64,000 bases of DNA, taken from assembly GCA_024742665.1 (NCBI GenBank), contig JANSYA010000013.1, forward strand, positions 1 through 64,000. Reading direction: 5' to 3'. Origin of the DNA: a bacterium (lineage in GTDB: Bacteria > Spirochaetota > Leptospiria > Leptospirales > Leptonemataceae). Below the pieces are notes generated by a model, which saw only the letters and a list, made by a program, of their open reading frames with translations, searched no databases and had not been told where the DNA came from. Of this stretch, positions 61,451-64,000 are shown piece by piece. How positions within the stretch are numbered: the stretch's first letter is position 1; each line of letters begins with the position of its first letter. Made by a program: the position numbers and the translations under genes.

Positions 61451-63001
61451 CTAAATCCGAAAATAGCGCAGCAGCTCCGCGACCTGTTCGCCGTTGGCGA
61501 TGATTTCCCGACTGACCGCTTCGGCCTGCAGCGCCTCCTGATTGATTTCGTGCGTGTCATTCGAAAAGCCGCCTACGGTTTCCGTAATCTCGCGGGCCGC
61601 GGCCTGCTCTTCTACGATCGCCTGGGAAATTCGCGATGCGGAAGTATTCAGCGCGCGCACCGACTCCTGAATCCGCGTCGCCCGTTCGCTCTGGGAATCA
61701 ATCGCGCCGGCCACGTTGCCGACCCGCTCGTCGATGCGGCGCACGAATTCGCCGATTTCTCGTATGCCGTCTACGGCGGTTTCCACTTCGGCGGTGCCCG
61801 ATGCGACGGAGCGCTCCGTGGCGCTGATAAAGCCGCCGATTTCGCGCACGCTGCGAGCGGTCTTGTCCGCCAGGCTGGAGATTTCATCGGCGACGACGGC
61901 GAAGCCGCGGCCCTGTTCCCCGGCCCGCGCCGCCTCAATCGCCGCGTTCAACGAAAGCAAATTGATGCGTTCTGAAATATCGCGAATGATGTCGATGATC
62001 GAGCCGATCCGCTCGGCGCTTTCCCGAATATCGGCCATCGAGTGGATGGCGCCCGACACCTGCAGCTCGGAATCCCGGGCGCGGTCGGCGCTGTCGCTGG
62101 AAAGGACGCTCAGATTATGCAGCCACTCCCGCGAAGACTTCAGCTCGCCGGCCAGCTCGACCGAATCCGTATTGATCAAGTCAACGGCCTTTTGCTGCTG
62201 CAGAACGTTCTCGGCGGTGATATCGAAAGAAGCGGTCAACTCCTCGACGGCGGCCGAAATCTCTTCAGCGGACTGCAGCTGCTTGTTCACGCTTTCGCTT
62301 AATCCGTGCGCGGACTTCGATAGCTTTTCGCCGATTGATTTCTGGGCTTCGCTGCGAGTGCGCAGTTGATACAAGACGCCCCACAGACTCAGTCCCAGAC
62401 CGCGCAGCGCCGAATGCAGCCGGCGAAAGAGGCGGCCGCTGCGGCTCTCGTCATAATTTCGCGCAGCCGCCAGATTGCCCTGGGTCAAGAGGCCCACGAC
62501 CTTTTCCAGGGCTCCGATCGAACGGCGCGTTCCGGTCACCACCGAAAGGCCGAACCAGAAGCGCGAGGACCGGCCCGCACTGTTAAAACGGCCGCTCCGA
62601 CGCACGCGCTCATACTGCGCCTCCCATGCCTGGACCGTGTCCGCGCCCACTTTGCGACGAACGGACATATAGCCGGCGCGTTCGCCCGACTCGTAGATCG
62701 GCGCGACCGTCGCGTCGACCCAATAGTAATTACCGCTGCGGGCGCGATTCTTAATCACTCCGTTCCAGACATTGCCGGACTGAATCGTCTTCCAGAGATC
62801 GGCGAATATTTCGGGAGGCACCTCGGGATGCCGGACCAGGTTGTGCGCCTGGCCGACCATTTCTTCCGGTTTATACTCGCTAATGCGCGCGAAATCGTCA
62901 CTAACGTACGTGATGCGCCCCTTGAGATCCGTCCGGGATATAATGACGTCCGTATCAAGAATCTCATTTTCCTGATCCGTGATTTTTATTCCGCGCTTCA
63001 T
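61451..63001 (-). CDS. Aer-like methyl-accepting chemotaxis protein with PAS
   Basis: A 516-residue chemoreceptor. The N-terminal PAS domain (about 15-120) has T-Y-V-S-D-D-F and N-L-V-R-H-P-E-V-P, with Y-Y-W-V-D-A-T-V-A-P, all typical of Aer-type redox sensors. A weakly hydrophobic helical stretch (about 150-230) replaces a clear pair of membrane helices. The signalling hairpin tip E-A-A-R-A-G-E-Q-G-R-G-F-A-V-V-A-D-E-I near residue 365 binds CheA and CheW. It sits alone with no che genes near; it would sense internal redox or oxygen state. The ATG at 63001 is the natural start. Confidence 0.9.
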   Translation of the reverse strand: MKRGIKITDQENEILDTDVIISRTDLKGRITYVSDDFARISEYKPEEMVGQAHNLVRHPEVPPEIFADLWKTIQSGNVWNGVIKNRARSGNYYWVDATVAPIYESGERAGYMSVRRKVGADTVQAWEAQYERVRRSGRFNSAGRSSRFWFGLSVVTGTRRSIGALEKVVGLLTQGNLAAARNYDESRSGRLFRRLHSALRGLGLSLWGVLYQLRTRSEAQKSIGEKLSKSAHGLSESVNKQLQSAEEISAAVEELTASFDITAENVLQQQKAVDLINTDSVELAGELKSSREWLHNLSVLSSDSADRARDSELQVSGAIHSMADIRESAERIGSIIDIIRDISERINLLSLNAAIEAARAGEQGRGFAVVADEISSLADKTARSVREIGGFISATERSVASGTAEVETAVDGIREIGEFVRRIDERVGNVAGAIDSQSERATRIQESVRALNTSASRISQAIVEEQAAAREITETVGGFSNDTHEINQEALQAEAVSREIIANGEQVAELLRYFRI

Positions 63002-63134
63002 CCATTACACCAACATCTGCCGGCCAATTGGCAAGCAGTATTGCTGTTAAAAAATGCTACGGCTAATATCCGAAGCTTAAACTTTTACTGATGAGTCGCT
63101 GTGGAGGCCGGGCGTCCTCGCGAATGAACTATTT

Positions 63135-63500
63135 TCATTCGCGGGTATAGACGTAAGCCCAGGCGATCAAAACGCCCTGCAATAACAGACGCACGATCAG
63201 CATCGACTCGGGAATGTCCATCCCGGCGCCGCCGCTCGTATAGTGATAGACATTCGCCGGAAACACCGCGATCAAAAGCAGAATCACGCCCCAGGCGGCC
63301 AGGCGTCGAAAGCGCGGAATTACCAGGCCGATCGCCAGCACGATTTCCGCCACGCCGCTCAAATAGACCAGGGCCAGGGGAAAGGGCAGATAGGGCGGCA
63401 CGATCTTCAAAAAGAATTCCGGATTCACGAAGTGCATGACGCCGGCGAAGCCGTAAAAAGCCGCCATCACATACATTCCAATCTGCTTGAGTAAAACCAT
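63135..63500 (-). CDS. DoxX-like membrane protein
   Basis: A 121-residue protein with four membrane helices (about 7-25, 42-61, 66-84 and 98-118). A small polar motif G-V-M-H-F-V-N-P after helix 1, S-G-V-A-E-I-V-L-A-I-G and the helix-3 start R-R-L-A-A-W-G match the DoxX/DoxD-like group. These are inner-membrane proteins linked to redox balance in a few species; the role here is not known. It is divergent from the LOG-family gene, with about 90 bases between the starts. Confidence 0.85.
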   Translation of the reverse strand: MVLLKQIGMYVMAAFYGFAGVMHFVNPEFFLKIVPPYLPFPLALVYLSGVAEIVLAIGLVIPRFRRLAAWGVILLLIAVFPANVYHYTSGGAGMDIPESMLIVRLLLQGVLIAWAYVYTRE

Positions 63501-63592
63501 AGGCGATTCGATTCCCCTTCATGGCGCTGTCAAGCCCATGGACGGTCCGGAAAACGAGGCGACAAATCCCGCCGCAAAACGCAGAATGCTTT

Positions 63593-64000
63593 ATGTCCGA
63601 AAGCTCCCAAAAGCCTCGCACGCTGCGCAGCGTGTGCGTATTCTGCGGCTCCAGTCCCGGCGCCCGCCCGGTCTATCTGGAAGCCGCGGCTCATCTTGGA
63701 CGCCTGCTCGCCGAACAGAATATCGCCCTGGTCTACGGCGGCGCCGACGTCGGTTTGATGGGCCATATCGCTCAGACCGTTCAGGAAAACGGCGGGCACG
63801 TCATCGGGGTCATTCCCCAGAGCCTGGTCGAAAAAGAAGTCGCTCATCAGAACCTGCCGGACCTGCGAATCGTAAAGACCATGCACGAACGCAAGGCCTT
63901 GATGGAAGAACTTTCCGACGGCTTCATCGCCATTCCCGGGGGCTTCGGCACCATCGACGAACTGGCCGAGATTCTGACCTGGTCCCAGCTCGGCTTTCAC
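63593..64000 (+). CDS. LOG-family (TIGR00730) Rossmann-fold protein, cut by window end
   Basis: The first 136 residues are present and the frame is still open at the window edge. V-C-V-F-C-G-S-S-P-G near the start and A-I-P-G-G-F-G-T-I-D-E at about 113-123 form the P-G-G-x-G-T-x-x-E signature of LOG proteins, which release the base from nucleoside 5'-monophosphates (cytokinin-type or general). M-H-E-R-K is also in place. A complete member has about 190 residues, so roughly 55 are missing to the right. Confidence 0.88.
   Translation, partial: MSESSQKPRTLRSVCVFCGSSPGARPVYLEAAAHLGRLLAEQNIALVYGGADVGLMGHIAQTVQENGGHVIGVIPQSLVEKEVAHQNLPDLRIVKTMHERKALMEELSDGFIAIPGGFGTIDELAEILTWSQLGFH

Overview
The window looks like chromosomal DNA of a GC-rich spirochaete of the order Leptospirales, nearer to Leptonema or Turneriella than to the AT-rich pathogenic Leptospira. 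This placement is inferred from gene families, not from a marker tree. The clues are a very long signal-peptide protein with a Hint module like the giant Leptospira proteins, a GreA factor fused to a roughly 780-residue helical region as in other spirochaetes, an FFLEELY-type protein, many lipoproteins with loose lipoboxes, and a PP2C/anti-sigma-like/STAS switch. No rRNA, tRNA or CRISPR array was found.

Layout. 1-530: the 5' end of an IS3-type transposase gene cut by the window edge, then a non-coding stretch with a strong hairpin. 534-6488: a 1873-residue secreted polymorphic-toxin-like protein (Hint module, C-terminal RNase-like tip) followed at once by a small acidic gene that looks like its immunity partner; the 3' part is AT-richer than its surroundings. 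6548-12054: TPR lipoproteins, a MORN-repeat protein, a Yip1-like membrane protein, an ECF-type sigma factor and a second-type ClpP. 12074-16270: an MFS exporter divergent from a damaged locus where an AraC-type regulator and a fatty acid hydroxylase were joined by a deletion, then a GT-C-like membrane protein. 16677-25132: alpha-2-macroglobulin and PBP1C as one overlapping operon. 25218-34158: a MaoC hydratase, a membrane nucleotidyl cyclase, a GDSL lipoprotein, a sodium:alanine symporter whose end is remodelled by a 26-bp tandem repeat, and several membrane or small proteins. 34163-42725: housekeeping genes icd, coaE-SPOR, ppk, a metallo-beta-lactamase-fold lipoprotein and a SMUG-type glycosylase. 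42962-45574: a stand-alone receiver plus a CheA-like membrane kinase. 46870-47843: three 131-133 bp tandem repeats with inner dyads beside a GxxExxY nuclease-fold gene. 50178-53519: a type 2 isoleucyl-tRNA synthetase with the altered signature GIHH. 53824-56612: a complete partner-switch cassette. 57080-61388: the GreA fusion and a beta-lactamase-fold protein that has lost its catalytic residues. 61451-64000: a PAS chemoreceptor, a DoxX-like protein and the start of a LOG-family protein.

The most notable items are the toxin/immunity module, the IleRS2 with GIHH, the dead beta-lactamase-fold protein, the repeat array next to the GxxExxY gene, the frame-shifting 26-bp repeat at the symporter stop codon, and the AraC/hydroxylase deletion joint.
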